64,000 bases of DNA, taken from NCBI GenBank assembly GCA_965277835.1, contig OZ255841.1, positions 1,736,001-1,800,000 of the forward strand, read 5' to 3'. This document shows, piece by piece, positions 36,708 to 46,600 of this stretch (positions are counted from its first letter, which is position 1; every line of letters begins with the position of its first letter). The position numbers and the translations under genes were made by a program. The DNA is from Arcticimaribacter sp965277835. Lineage in GTDB: Bacteria; Bacteroidota; Bacteroidia; Flavobacteriales; Flavobacteriaceae. Under the pieces are notes generated by a model, which was not told the DNA's origin, ran no database searches, and was given only the letters and a program-made list of their open reading frames with translations.

Positions 36708-37489
36708 TAAGACGACATTCTTTTTGCTCAAAGTTTATTCAGCTAATTTTACTTATATCAGTTATCGGATGTAAATCTGTAGCAGTATTGCCAACTAAAG
36801 AGCCTGTTGAAAAGGTTAACCTTAAGCTACTAACTAAGGAAATAGAAAAAGCTGAAACAAAAATAAAAGTTATTAGATCACGTATAAAAGCAGAATATAG
36901 TGACTCTAATCAAAAGCAACAAGTTAGTTTAAATCTTCGAATGATATCAAATGAAGCAATTTGGATGGGAGCTTCTATACTTATTCCTATTGCTAAGGTT
37001 CTCATTACTCCTGATAGTGTTGGGTTTTATGAAAAGTTTCAAAAAACGTATTACGAAGGCGATATGAGCCTTATCAATGATAAGTTGGGAGTAACATTTA
37101 AGTTCGAAGATTTACAAAATATATTATTGGGTAATCCTATTACAGATTTAAAAGGGGCTAAGGTTGATATAATTAGCCACCCGAAATATTATGTTTTGAT
37201 TCCAAAAATTAAGAATAATCAATTTCAACCAACTTATTTTTTTGATCCTACCACATTTAGGCTAAAAGAGCAGCGTTTTATAATTAATAGTACAGGGCAC
37301 TCGTTAAGTATTCGTTACCCAAAACTACAAAATGTAGAAGATAAAACATTGCCTAGAACGATAGAGATATCTGTTTTCGATGGGTCTAATTTGGTTCAAA
37401 TCACATTAGATTTTATTAGAACTGATTTCCCAAAAAATCTTTCAGTTCCTTTTGCTATACCCAAAGGATATAAAAGGATAAATTTATAA
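36704..37489 (+). CDS. DUF4292 lipoprotein (LolB-like)
   Basis: The 261-residue protein has a lipoprotein signal peptide (IQLILLISVIGCK, Cys at about residue 23) and the beta-rich body of DUF4292, which resembles LolA/LolB half-barrels: NLRMISNEAIWMGASILIPIAKVLITPDSVGFYEK is the most conserved stretch and is present. A role in outer-membrane lipoprotein or lipid handling is suggested by the fold only. It sits between the nucleotidyltransferase and the EnvC-like gene, overlapping by four and one bases. Confidence 0.82.
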   Translation: MIRRHSFCSKFIQLILLISVIGCKSVAVLPTKEPVEKVNLKLLTKEIEKAETKIKVIRSRIKAEYSDSNQKQQVSLNLRMISNEAIWMGASILIPIAKVLITPDSVGFYEKFQKTYYEGDMSLINDKLGVTFKFEDLQNILLGNPITDLKGAKVDIISHPKYYVLIPKIKNNQFQPTYFFDPTTFRLKEQRFIINSTGHSLSIRYPKLQNVEDKTLPRTIEISVFDGSNLVQITLDFIRTDFPKNLSVPFAIPKGYKRINL

Positions 37490-38724
37490 TGAAGCTAACG
37501 TCTAGTTTTTTTGCTCGTGTAATAATTGCTTTCTTTTGGTGCTTATTACTAGGAGTCGATGCTAGAGCACAAGATAAGAGACAGCAAAACTTAGAAGCTC
37601 AACGAAAGCAGTTACAGCAAGAAATAAAGCAAATTAATAGGCTTTTATTTTCAAATAAAGCACACACAAAATCGGCACTAACCGAGGTAGAAGATCTTAA
37701 CCTAAGAATTGATGTTCGCCGAAGGCTTATTCAAGTTACCAATGCGCAGATTAATCAACTAACTCGACAAATTAACATTAATCAAAGTACTATTGGGTTA
37801 CAACAAAAGGAGCTTGAAAGCTTAAAAAAGGACTATGCAAATATGATTTTAAAATCGTATCAGAGTAAGTCTAATCAAAGCCGTATGATGTTTCTTTTTT
37901 CTTCTGAAAATTTTTTGCAAGCATATAAACGTTTCCAATATTTAAAGCAATACGCAAATTACCGTAAAAAACAAGGGGAGTTAATTGCTCAAAAAACACA
38001 AGCGTTACAAAACTTAAACGTAACTCTTATTGAGCAAAAACAAAAAAAGGTTATTCTTATTCAAGAGAATAAATCAATTCGAAGTGAATTTGAAAAAGAA
38101 CAGAAAGAGCAAAATGCATTAATTAAGTCGCTCAATAAAAAGCAGAAAAGTTTTGTAAGTCAAATTAAGCAAAAGCAAAAGGAAGAGGATAGAATAAATA
38201 AAGAGATTCAACGTCTTATCCGTGAGGCTATAGTTGCTTCGAATAAGTTGGCTGATAAAAATCCTAATTCAAAAGTGTTTACGCTAACCCCCGAAGATCA
38301 ATTGATTTCTGATAATATTATTGCAAATAAAGGGAAACTCCCTTGGCCTGTCGAACAAGGGATTGTCGTTCAGGGTTTTGGAAAACAACAACATCCTGTT
38401 GTAAAAACCACTACAATACAAAATAATGGAGTTACTATCTCCTCTCCCGAAAGGTCTGAGGCACGAGCTGTTTTTGAAGGAAAGGTAATGTCTGTTTTTA
38501 ATTTTAAAGGAAGTAATCCTACGGTTTTGGTTCAACATGGAAATTACATTACAGCATATACTAACCTTAGTGAAGTTTATGTAATAAAAGGGCAGAAAAT
38601 AAAAGTTAAAGAAAGGATTGGGAAAATATTTACGAACCCAAAAACAGGGAAAACAGAATTGAAGTTTAGTATATTTAGAATAGATAAACCACAAAATCCC
38701 AAAAGTTGGATTTATAGAATGTAG
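37489..38724 (+). CDS. EnvC-like murein hydrolase activator with degenerate LytM domain
   Basis: The 411-residue protein has a signal peptide ending ARAQ, a long coiled coil (about 28-255) and a C-terminal LytM/M23 domain. The zinc ligands are lost: the HxH of active enzymes (HLHFEI) reads ELKFSI in GKTELKFSIFR, and the first-ligand region has GKQQHPV without the usual aspartate partner. Like EnvC it should activate an amidase at division rather than cut murein itself. It is the last gene of the dut operon and ends four bases before the convergent SPOR gene. Confidence 0.88.
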   Translation: MKLTSSFFARVIIAFFWCLLLGVDARAQDKRQQNLEAQRKQLQQEIKQINRLLFSNKAHTKSALTEVEDLNLRIDVRRRLIQVTNAQINQLTRQININQSTIGLQQKELESLKKDYANMILKSYQSKSNQSRMMFLFSSENFLQAYKRFQYLKQYANYRKKQGELIAQKTQALQNLNVTLIEQKQKKVILIQENKSIRSEFEKEQKEQNALIKSLNKKQKSFVSQIKQKQKEEDRINKEIQRLIREAIVASNKLADKNPNSKVFTLTPEDQLISDNIIANKGKLPWPVEQGIVVQGFGKQQHPVVKTTTIQNNGVTISSPERSEARAVFEGKVMSVFNFKGSNPTVLVQHGNYITAYTNLSEVYVIKGQKIKVKERIGKIFTNPKTGKTELKFSIFRIDKPQNPKSWIYRM

Positions 38725-38728
38725 TTAA

Positions 38729-39730
38729 TTATTCTTCTAAAAACCAAGCTTGTCTTTCGAGGGTATACTGCAAAAAATAATATAAGTTGAGTGCTTCTTT
38801 TTTAGATTTAAACCTTCCGTAAGCTATTCGAAATAAGCCTTCGGGGCTTTTCTTTGCAAATGCAGCATCATCGAATCCTTCTTCTCTTAAAGTTCTCAGC
38901 ATTTTGTTGGCATTCGATTTTTCTCTATAACTTCCAGCAATTACACTAAAATAATCGCCTTTAACTATATTAGTAGCTTTAGTCGTATTTTTTGTAACTA
39001 CATTTAGTTCTAGTGTTGTAAGTTCTCCTAAATCAAAAGAAGCTTGTTGAACGTTGCTTTTAATTTGTTCCTGTGCTTGTTCTGTAGATTTTAATCGTTC
39101 TTCGCTAATATATTGACTTAAAAAATGAAAGGATCCGCTTATTAATACAATGGCTAATAACCCTACAGCTGCATATTTGAAATAGTTAGACCTTCTTTTC
39201 CCTTTTTTAGGAGTGAATGCAAAAGTGCTTTTTTTAGAATCTTCCATAACATTAGTTTTTTTGAAAACAGGAGTATTTGATATTTCTGTTTTCGGTTCAG
39301 TTTGGCTTAATTTTAAAATAGGTTTTCGCTTGTAAGAAACTAGACCTATTGAGTTTGTATCAAAATTTATTTCTTCTGAGGGAGAAAAGTGTATTTTTTC
39401 TTCAGAGTTTATACGAAGTTCTCCAATCCCTGGGAGAATAATAGCAGTATTATTCTTTAGGTTATCTTTCCATTTCTTGACCTTGCCTTGTATCTGCTTT
39501 AGGGCATCTTCATAAGAGATAGAGTTACGCTTAGTAATATAATTAGCTAACAGCCCGTCATTTTGAGTCAACAGTGCATTATAAGAAACTCTTTTCTTAT
39601 TAGGATAGAATATGCCTTGCTTACGATCAATGTGAATTTTAACAGACTGAGTTAAAAAAGCGCCTAACTCTGGAATGACTACACATTCGTATTTATAGAG
39701 AAGTTCTTTGACATATTGTTCCAAATTCAT
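38729..39730 (-). CDS. SPOR-domain protein with N-terminal HU-CCDC81-like domains
   Basis: The 333-residue protein starts at ATG 39730. Residues 1-130 resemble the bacterial CCDC81-like HU domains (LEQYVKELLYKYECVVIPELGAFL, then a second one with NTAIILPGIGELRI). A single membrane helix follows at about 183-203 (FKYAAVGLLAIVLISGSFHFL), and the C-terminal 75 residues are a SPOR domain (YFSVIAGSYREKSNANKML and LFRIAYGRFKSKKEA) that binds denuded septal peptidoglycan. It is therefore an inner-membrane protein linking the cytoplasm to septal murein, which fits its place beside the EnvC-like gene. Confidence 0.85.
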   Translation of the reverse strand: MNLEQYVKELLYKYECVVIPELGAFLTQSVKIHIDRKQGIFYPNKKRVSYNALLTQNDGLLANYITKRNSISYEDALKQIQGKVKKWKDNLKNNTAIILPGIGELRINSEEKIHFSPSEEINFDTNSIGLVSYKRKPILKLSQTEPKTEISNTPVFKKTNVMEDSKKSTFAFTPKKGKRRSNYFKYAAVGLLAIVLISGSFHFLSQYISEERLKSTEQAQEQIKSNVQQASFDLGELTTLELNVVTKNTTKATNIVKGDYFSVIAGSYREKSNANKMLRTLREEGFDDAAFAKKSPEGLFRIAYGRFKSKKEALNLYYFLQYTLERQAWFLEE

Positions 39731-39781
39731 ATTCAAAAGTAAGAATAAAGTAATAAATTTAAAATTAATTCATTTAATAAT

Positions 39782-40879
39782 ATGATATTAACGCCAATTC
39801 AAGCGGCTTTATTGTTACAATCTTTGCCTGGGATAGGAGATATTACTGCAAAAAAATTAATTGATAACTGTGGTAGTGTAGTCGCTGTATTTGAAGAAAA
39901 GATAGATAATTTACTCAAAATTAAGGGTATAGGAACCTTTCATGTTAAGGGTTTTTCTAATTTAGAATCTTATATACCAGCAGTAGAAGAAGAAGAAAAG
40001 TTTTTGAAGAAAGAGAAACTGGCTACATTGGTTTATGGAGAAGAAAATTATCCGCTTAGCTTGAGTTACTGTGCAGATACTCCTTTAATTCTTTTCCAAA
40101 AAGGGCAGGTGTCTTGGAATAATAAACGGATTATAAGTATAGCAGGCACTCGCAAACCCACTACTATGGGGATTGATTTTTGCAAACAATTAATTGAAGA
40201 TTTATCTGATTATAATCCTTTAATCATATCAGGTTTTGCTAGAGGAATTGATATTGTTGCTCATAAAGCAGCCCTTGCTAAAGGTTTAGAAACTGTAGCT
40301 TGCTTAGCACATGGGTTAAATCATATATATCCTGCGGAACACAAACAATATGTGGAAGAGGTTTGTAAACAAGGCGCATTATTATCGGAGTTTTGGAGTA
40401 CTTCTTCTTTTGAAAAATCAAATTTTTTAAAACGAAACCGTATTATAGCAGGGTTAGCACATGCAACTATTATTATTGAATCTGGAGCGAGAGGAGGTAG
40501 TTTAATCACAGCAGAACATGCACATAATTATGGGCGTGATGTATATACTGTTCCAGGACGGGTTACGGACACACAAAGCAAAGGGTGCTTAGATCTTATT
40601 CGAACTGAAAAAGCACGGATGATTACTTCTGCAGCTGATTTAATATATTGGATGGGTTGGGAACCCACAGAGAAACCTAAAGAAAAACAAAAAGAGTTAT
40701 TTGTAAGCTTAACCGATAACGAAACTATTTTATATAATTTACTAGAGCAAAAAACGAGTTTAGACCAACTGTCTATACAAACCCAATTACCTATTAGTAA
40801 AGTAGCTTCGCTTTTATTTCAATTAGAAATGAAAGGATGTGTTCGTTCTTTGGCAGGGAAGCAATTTGAACGTATTTAA
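39782..40879 (+). CDS. dprA: DNA processing protein DprA
   Basis: DprA loads RecA on incoming single-stranded DNA in natural transformation. The 365-residue protein has an N-terminal helix-hairpin-helix region, the extended Rossmann fold with ISIAGTRKPTTMG, the SGFARGIDIVAHKAAL motif (about 143-158), IIESGARGGSLITAEHA and VYTVPGR, and a C-terminal winged helix (about 305-365). It ends tail to tail with trpS, the two stop codons overlapping. Confidence 0.96.
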   Translation: MILTPIQAALLLQSLPGIGDITAKKLIDNCGSVVAVFEEKIDNLLKIKGIGTFHVKGFSNLESYIPAVEEEEKFLKKEKLATLVYGEENYPLSLSYCADTPLILFQKGQVSWNNKRIISIAGTRKPTTMGIDFCKQLIEDLSDYNPLIISGFARGIDIVAHKAALAKGLETVACLAHGLNHIYPAEHKQYVEEVCKQGALLSEFWSTSSFEKSNFLKRNRIIAGLAHATIIIESGARGGSLITAEHAHNYGRDVYTVPGRVTDTQSKGCLDLIRTEKARMITSAADLIYWMGWEPTEKPKEKQKELFVSLTDNETILYNLLEQKTSLDQLSIQTQLPISKVASLLFQLEMKGCVRSLAGKQFERI

Positions 40880-41844
40880 TAACCCGCTTTAGAACGGACT
40901 CGCATTAAAACTTCAGAGGCTACTTGCTTGGCTTTTTTAGCACCTTTGGCAAGAGAAACAGTAACTTCAGCAGGATTATTTTGATAATAGTTAAATTTTT
41001 CTCTTACATCCTGAAATTCATTAATAATTAACTCAAATAACGCTTGCTTTATTTCGCCATAGCCAGTACCTCCAGTTAAATAAAGACTTCTTAAGTGTTC
41101 TATTTGCTCTTGAGTTCCTAATAAAGAATATAGCTCAAAGATGGTACACTTTTCAGGGTCTTTTGGTTGTTCTAATGGAGTAGAATCTGTTTTGATGCTC
41201 ATTATTTGTTTGCGCAGTTTTTTTTCAGGGAGAAAAATGTCAATAGTATTATTTTTAGATTTACTCATTTTATGCCCGTCTGTCCCAGGTATTATTTGCG
41301 CATTTTTTTGAACTTGAGCTTTTGGTATAACAAAAGTATTCCCTAATTGATTATTAAAACGAGAGGCAACATCTCGTGTAATTTCCAAATGTTGAAGTTG
41401 ATCTTTTCCTACTGGGACAATCTCAGCATCATATAATAAAATATCAGCAGCCATTAAAATAGGGTAATTAAATAAGCCTGCATTTATATCTGAAAGGCGA
41501 TCTGCTTTATCCTTAAATGAATGTGCCAAAGTAAGACGTTGGTAAGGGAAAAAACAACTGAGATACCAGCATAGTTCAGTAACTTCACTTATATCACTTT
41601 GTTTATAAAAAATTGTTTTATCTGTATCTAAACCACAAGCTAACCAAGCAGCGGCGGTGTTAAAGGTATATTCCCTTAAAAGAGATCCGTCTTTTATTTG
41701 TGTTAATGAATGTAAGTCTGCAATGAAAAGAAAAGATTCATTTTCTTTTTTTTCTGCCATTTTTATAGCGGGGAGAACAGCTCCTAAAAGATTACCTAAA
41801 TGAGGGGTTCCTGTACTTTGTATACCGGTAAGAATTCGTGCCAT
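40876..41844 (-). CDS. trpS: Tryptophanyl-tRNA synthetase
   Basis: TrpS charges tRNA-Trp. The 322-residue class I enzyme shows the HIGH-type motif in STGTPHLGNLLGA (about 10-22), the tryptophan-binding ADLHSLTQ, and the KMSKS loop in DGHKMSKSKNNT near residues 188-199. Length is normal. Its promoter element is at 41862-41869. The 3' end overlaps dprA by four bases on the opposite strand. Confidence 0.98.
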   Translation of the reverse strand: MARILTGIQSTGTPHLGNLLGAVLPAIKMAEKKENESFLFIADLHSLTQIKDGSLLREYTFNTAAAWLACGLDTDKTIFYKQSDISEVTELCWYLSCFFPYQRLTLAHSFKDKADRLSDINAGLFNYPILMAADILLYDAEIVPVGKDQLQHLEITRDVASRFNNQLGNTFVIPKAQVQKNAQIIPGTDGHKMSKSKNNTIDIFLPEKKLRKQIMSIKTDSTPLEQPKDPEKCTIFELYSLLGTQEQIEHLRSLYLTGGTGYGEIKQALFELIINEFQDVREKFNYYQNNPAEVTVSLAKGAKKAKQVASEVLMRVRSKAGY

Positions 41845-41861
41845 TTCAATCTTAGTTTGGA

Positions 41862-41869
41862 CAAATGTA
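41862..41869 (-). promoter_or_regulatory. -7 promoter element TACATTTG of trpS
   Basis: A perfect minus-strand TAnnTTTG match that ends 17 bases before the trpS ATG at 41844. A TTG is present upstream but only 12 bases away, so the -33 element is uncertain. Confidence 0.45.
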
Positions 41870-41917
41870 CTTTTTTCATCACAAAAAATGACCCCTCTTT
41901 AGGTAAGAAAGTTATAC

Positions 41918-42268
41918 TTATTTAGATTCTTCTTTCTTCGATAATTTGTTTATGTATAAAGACGAGGCAATCAATCCTATTCCCGAAAAAAGCATAACAC
42001 CTACAAAGTAACCTGTTTCATCTTCGACAAATAAGTTTATGTCGTCGGCAAAACTTCCAAAAATTAAGCCAATGGCAGCACCAATTACAAGTGCTCCAAA
42101 TTTTATGCTCCCATAAGGACTAGAAGGCTTACGTTCTGGAATTTCTATTCCTTTTTCAATCATACTTTTTTTCTTGTGATAATCTGTAATGATAGCAATG
42201 ATTGCTATTGCTACACCTCCTATCATTGCGATAATAGGTATCATTAATGCTAAAATTCCTTCTCTCAT
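41918..42268 (-). CDS. Small membrane protein divergent from the ECF sigma gene (DUF6249-like)
   Basis: The 116-residue protein has three hydrophobic segments (about 6-27, 52-70 and 84-104) with a basic cytoplasmic loop DYHKKKSMIEKGIEIPE, the pattern of DUF6249 proteins. In several Bacteroidota this type of gene is adjacent to a sigma-70 factor, as here. A role as sensor or anti-sigma partner is possible but unproven. Confidence 0.6.
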   Translation of the reverse strand: MREGILALMIPIIAMIGGVAIAIIAIITDYHKKKSMIEKGIEIPERKPSSPYGSIKFGALVIGAAIGLIFGSFADDINLFVEDETGYFVGVMLFSGIGLIASSLYINKLSKKEESK

Positions 42269-42319
42269 AATTTTTATTTTTAAGGGTTAATTTGCTTATA
42301 TGACAACACAAAAAATAAA

Positions 42320-42344
42320 AAGGTTACATTTTTTTGTAACTTTC
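42320..42344. promoter_or_regulatory. Inverted repeat between the DUF6249-like and sigma factor genes
   Basis: GTTACA (42323-42328) and TGTAAC (42335-42340) are perfect arms over six T residues; the match extends outward (AAAG and CTTT) with one unpaired base. It lies in the divergent promoter region, 46 bases upstream of the sigma factor ATG, so an operator is more likely than a terminator. Confidence 0.45.
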
Positions 42345-42385
42345 AAAAAAGATGATGTGTCTAAGTTATAAATTGAGGTTTATAT

Positions 42386-42940
42386 ATGGAACTTCCTGAA
42401 TCGATTATAAAACGATTGCAACAAGGAGAGAAAGAGCTTTTTGGTCAACTTATCGAAGTTTACCAAGATAGAGTCTATGGGCTTTTAATGAAGTTAATGC
42501 AAAATGAAGAGGATGCAAATGAGATTGCACAGATTGTTTTTATTCAAGTATATCAAAAAATAAAAACGTTTAGAGGTGTGTCTAAGTTGTCGGTTTGGAT
42601 ATATAGAATTACATATAATCATGCGATGACCCAATTAAAATCAAATAAGCGTTGGGTTTATGATTATTTTGAAGATGAGGACACAGAAAGAACCTATGAA
42701 CCAGAGATACTAAAGCAGCTAAATCAAAAGGATGAGCAAGAAAAAATACAGAGGGCATTAAGCCAATTATCACCTTCAGAGCAAATGTTACTCAATTTAT
42801 TTTATTTAGAAGAATTGAGTTATGATGAAATTGTAAATATTACAAAATTGAGCTTATCAAATGTTAAAGTGAAATTGCATCGATCTAAGAAAAAATTAAA
42901 AAATCTTTTGATGCGCACAGAAATATATCAGAACGTATAA
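42386..42940 (+). CDS. RNA polymerase ECF-type sigma factor
   Basis: The 184-residue protein has sigma region 2 (YQDRVYGLLMKLMQNEEDANEIAQIVFIQVYQKI, then FRGVSKLSVWIYRITYNHA) and region 4 (LSPSEQMLLNLFYLEELSYDEI with a helix-turn-helix ending in KVKLHRSKKKLK). No regions 1 or 3 are present, so it is an extracytoplasmic-function sigma. It is followed 12 bases later by a small membrane protein that may be its anti-sigma factor. Confidence 0.94.
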   Translation: MELPESIIKRLQQGEKELFGQLIEVYQDRVYGLLMKLMQNEEDANEIAQIVFIQVYQKIKTFRGVSKLSVWIYRITYNHAMTQLKSNKRWVYDYFEDEDTERTYEPEILKQLNQKDEQEKIQRALSQLSPSEQMLLNLFYLEELSYDEIVNITKLSLSNVKVKLHRSKKKLKNLLMRTEIYQNV

Positions 42941-42952
42941 AAAATTATAGTG

Positions 42953-43294
42953 ATGAACGAAAACGAATTAAAATCAATTCTTCAAAAGTTGCCTTCTTAT
43001 AAGGCTCCTAAAGGGTTTAAGGCACAAGTTTTGAATATAATAGAGCAACAACAATCTAAGAAAAAGGGGTTGTTGCCTTCACAGAATAGAATATCAATTT
43101 TAACAGTTTTAGGGCTCCTTATTATCCCTTTTTTGGTGTTAGGAATTTTTATTACTTTTTCTTCAATGACTGGGCGTAATCCATTTGAGTTTTCTGAAAC
43201 GTTCAACGGATTTGTTAATTTTAAAACTGGGAGTATCGTTTTGTGTTCTTTGGTTTTTTGGAGTACTGTAGATCAGTATACTACTGTGCGTTAA
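42953..43294 (+). CDS. Small membrane protein, possible anti-sigma partner
   Basis: The 113-residue product from ATG 42953 has a cytoplasmic N-terminus with the PSYKAPKGFKAQVLNIIEQQ helix, then two membrane segments (about 43-67 and 90-106). The N-terminal part resembles the short sigma-binding helices seen after ECF sigma genes in Bacteroidota, but there is no zinc-binding motif. Role inferred from position. Confidence 0.6.
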   Translation: MNENELKSILQKLPSYKAPKGFKAQVLNIIEQQQSKKKGLLPSQNRISILTVLGLLIIPFLVLGIFITFSSMTGRNPFEFSETFNGFVNFKTGSIVLCSLVFWSTVDQYTTVR

Positions 43295-43383
43295 GAGCCT
43301 CCTGTTTATTCATTAAAAAGTCACAATTAAAACCTGTTTGTCTTTTACAATAGTTCACAATATAGTAGAACTTAAATTAAAAG

Positions 43384-43402
43384 AACAGGATACCCTGTTT
43401 TT
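43384..43402 (+). terminator. Weak hairpin terminator after the ECF sigma operon
   Basis: A six-base stem with a four-base loop followed by five T residues, 90 bases after the stop at 43294. Short stem, so only moderately convincing. Confidence 0.4.
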
Positions 43403-43621
43403 GTTGCAAAAAAATAAAATTTACATTCAAAATAATTTCTTTTTGTGAGATGCAATATTAAAGCATTATTACAGTTAATTATTTGATATTCAATAGTATA
43501 ACATATATATGTATTGTTTGACAATTTTTTTGAAAATGAATAACGAATAGAATAGTGTTAAATCTTATTAATACAACAGTCATTTTTAAGGTTTATTTAA
43601 TGAATATTGTTAATAAGTTGC

Positions 43622-43629
43622 TAAATTTG
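43622..43629 (+). promoter_or_regulatory. -7 promoter element TAAATTTG of the giant gene
   Basis: A perfect TAnnTTTG match 51 bases upstream of the ATG at 43681. The nearest TTG (43607-43609) is 12 bases away, shorter than the usual spacing. Confidence 0.4.
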
Positions 43630-43680
43630 TGATATTTTTATAAAACTGTCTTAATAGTTTTATTAGGATTGATATTGTTA

Positions 43681-46600
43681 ATGGGTAAGTACAGATATAT
43701 TCGGTTATTACTAATAACTTCTTTTTTAGTAGGAGGGTTTACCGTATTTGGACAAATAAAAATAGGAGATAATGTAGATATAATATCTCCTTTTGCTATT
43801 CTTGAGTTAGAGAGTACGGATAAAGGGCTTATGCTTCCTCGTATGACGACTCAACAGAGAGATGCAGCTTTTGGTCGAACTACTCCCGCTGGATTAATGA
43901 TATATAATATAGACGAGGATAGAATTCAGTATCTTCGTTTTACTAGTATATGGAATGGCGTTGCTACGACAACAACACAATTAGTTTGGGAAGATGCTAC
44001 AGACGATGCTGTAATGACAGGTTCATCATTCCCTACAATGCCAGATGAAGGGAGTTTATATTATAACGAACAAGAAGCGATTTTATATATTTGGAATTCT
44101 GTAGATAATAACTGGAAGGTTGTTGCCAACGAAAAAGTAACACTTAGTAGTCCAGTTATTACATACCTTACTTCTAACGGCGTAACTGATACACTTGATC
44201 TTTCTTCGTTAATTGGTTTACCAAAATTAATTAATAATTCAATTCTTGAATTTACTAATGGTAGAGGACAAAAGTTTTCTATAGATTATAATTTTGTTCA
44301 AGATAATCAAACACTTACTATTTCAGGGACTTTATTGTCTATATCAAATGGTAATTCTATAGATCTTTCTTCTTTTGCTGGAGGTGGAGGTGGAGGAGGA
44401 ATTGGAATTCCAGGACCGCCAGGAGCCCCAGGACCACCAGGACCTGTTGCTACAGGAACAGTAACTAATTCAATTTTACGTTGGACAGGTACCGAATGGG
44501 TAGAGAGTACTAGTGTTTTAAGTAGTAATAGTGAAGTTAGAGTTAGACAAAATTTGATAGCCGATGCTAATACTTCAATAGCTGGTAATTTAACAGTACA
44601 ATCTACAACTACTCTAACGCATTTAAGTTTAACAGGATATTTATTAGATTCTAATGGTAACGCGGGTACAGCAGGACAAATATTAAGTAGTACAGGCGCA
44701 GGCACAGTATGGACTGCTGCAGCGACTGGTACAATAGGTTCTGGTATAGTTACAGATTCTTTATTGAGATGGGACGGTAGAAACTGGGTAGAGAGTAATA
44801 GTGTTTTAGTGAACAGCGCAGGCGTATCTATTACTACTAATTTAATAGTAGGAGGTAATACCACAGTTAGAGGGACTTTAGCAGTAGATTCAAATACAAC
44901 AATCACAGGCGATTTAACAGTACAAGCGACCACAACCCTAGCAACCTTAAGTCTAACAGGTGCTATATTAGACTCTAGAGGTAATGCAGGGACAACAGGA
45001 CAGGTATTAAGTAGTATAGGTACAGGCACACTTTGGACAGCTGCCGCCTCAGGCACTATAGCCTCAGGTATTGTTACAGACTCTTTATTGCGATGGGACG
45101 GTAGAAACTGGGTAGAGAGTAGTAGTGTTTTAGTGAACAGTGCAGGCGTATCTATTGCTACTAATTTAATAGTAGGAGGTAATACGACAGTTACAGGCAC
45201 TTTAGCAGTAGATTCAAATACAACAATCACAGGTGATTTAACAGTACAAGCGACCACAACCCTAGCGACTTTAAGTTTAACAGGTGCTATATTAGATTCT
45301 AATGGCAACGGAGGTACAGCGGGACAGATATTAAGTAGTACAGGCGCAGGAACAGTATGGACTGCTGCATCGACAGGGACAATAGCTTCTGGTATTGTTA
45401 CAGACGCTTTATTGCGATGGGACGGTAGAAATTGGGTAGAGAATAGCAATGTTTTAGTAAACAGTGCAGGCGTATCTATCACTACGGACTTATTAGTAAG
45501 TGGTAACACAGTAGTATCAGGTACGTTTACCGCCTTACAGGCCACAACAACTCTAGCGACCTTAAGTCTAACAGGTGCGATATTAGATTCTAATGGCAAC
45601 GCAGGTACGGCAGGACAGATATTAAGTAGTACAGGAGCAGGGACAGTATGGACTGCTGCATCGACAGGGACTATAGCCTCCGGTATTGTTACAGACGCTT
45701 TATTGCGATGGGACGGTAGAAATTGGGTAGAGAATAGCAATGTTTTAGTAAACAGTGCAGGCGTATCTATTACTACGGACTTATTAGTAAGTGGTAACAC
45801 AGTAGTATCAGGTAGGTTTACCGCCTTACAGGCCACCACAACTTTAGCAACCTTAAGTTTAACAGGTGCGATATTAGATTCTAATGGCAACGCAGGTACG
45901 GCAGGACAGATATTAAGTAGTACAGGCGCAGGGACAGTATGGACAGCTGCATCGACAGGTACAATAGCCTCTGGTATTGTTACAGACGCTTTATTGCGGT
46001 GGGACGGTAGAAACTGGGTAGAGAATAGCAATGTTTTAGTAAACAGTGCAGGCGTATCTATCACTACGGACTTATTAGTAAGTGGTAACACAGTAGTATC
46101 AGGTAGGTTTACAGCTTTACAAGCGACCACAACCTTAGCGACCTTAAGTCTAACAGGTGCGATATTAGATTCTAATGGCAACGAAGGTACAGCAGGACAA
46201 ATATTAAGTAGTACAGGCGCAGGAACAGTATGGACTGCTGCATCGACAGGGACTATAGCCTCAGGTATTGTTACAGACGCTCTATTACGATGGGACGGTA
46301 GAAACTGGGTAGAGAGCAGCAGTTTATTAGTGAACAGCACAGGCGTCTCTATTACTACAGACTTATTAGTAGGAGGTAATACGACAGTTACAGGCACTTT
46401 AGCAGTAGATTCAAGTACAACAATCACAGGTAATTTAACAGTCCAAGCGACCACAACTTTAGCGACCTTAAGTTTAACAAGCGTTATATTAGACTCTAAT
46501 GGTAATGCAGGGACATCAGGGCAGATATTAAGTAGTACAGGCGCAGGGACAGTATGGACTGCTGCATCGACAGGGACTATAGCCTCAGGCACGGTTACAG

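Larger units (their letters stand above)
43295..43680. other. Intergenic region before the giant repeat-protein gene
   Basis: Apart from a weak hairpin (AACAGG at 43384-43389 with CCTGTT at 43394-43399, then a T-run) that may end the sigma operon, the region is A/T-rich and without a gene. A 25-codon minus-strand frame at 43281-43358 looks protein-like and may be a gene remnant. The right end carries the -7 element of the giant gene. Confidence 0.5.

Noticed and set aside
43500..43511. Short A/T palindrome CATATATATG before the giant gene
   Set aside because: Expected by chance in such A/T-rich sequence; not near the -7 element.
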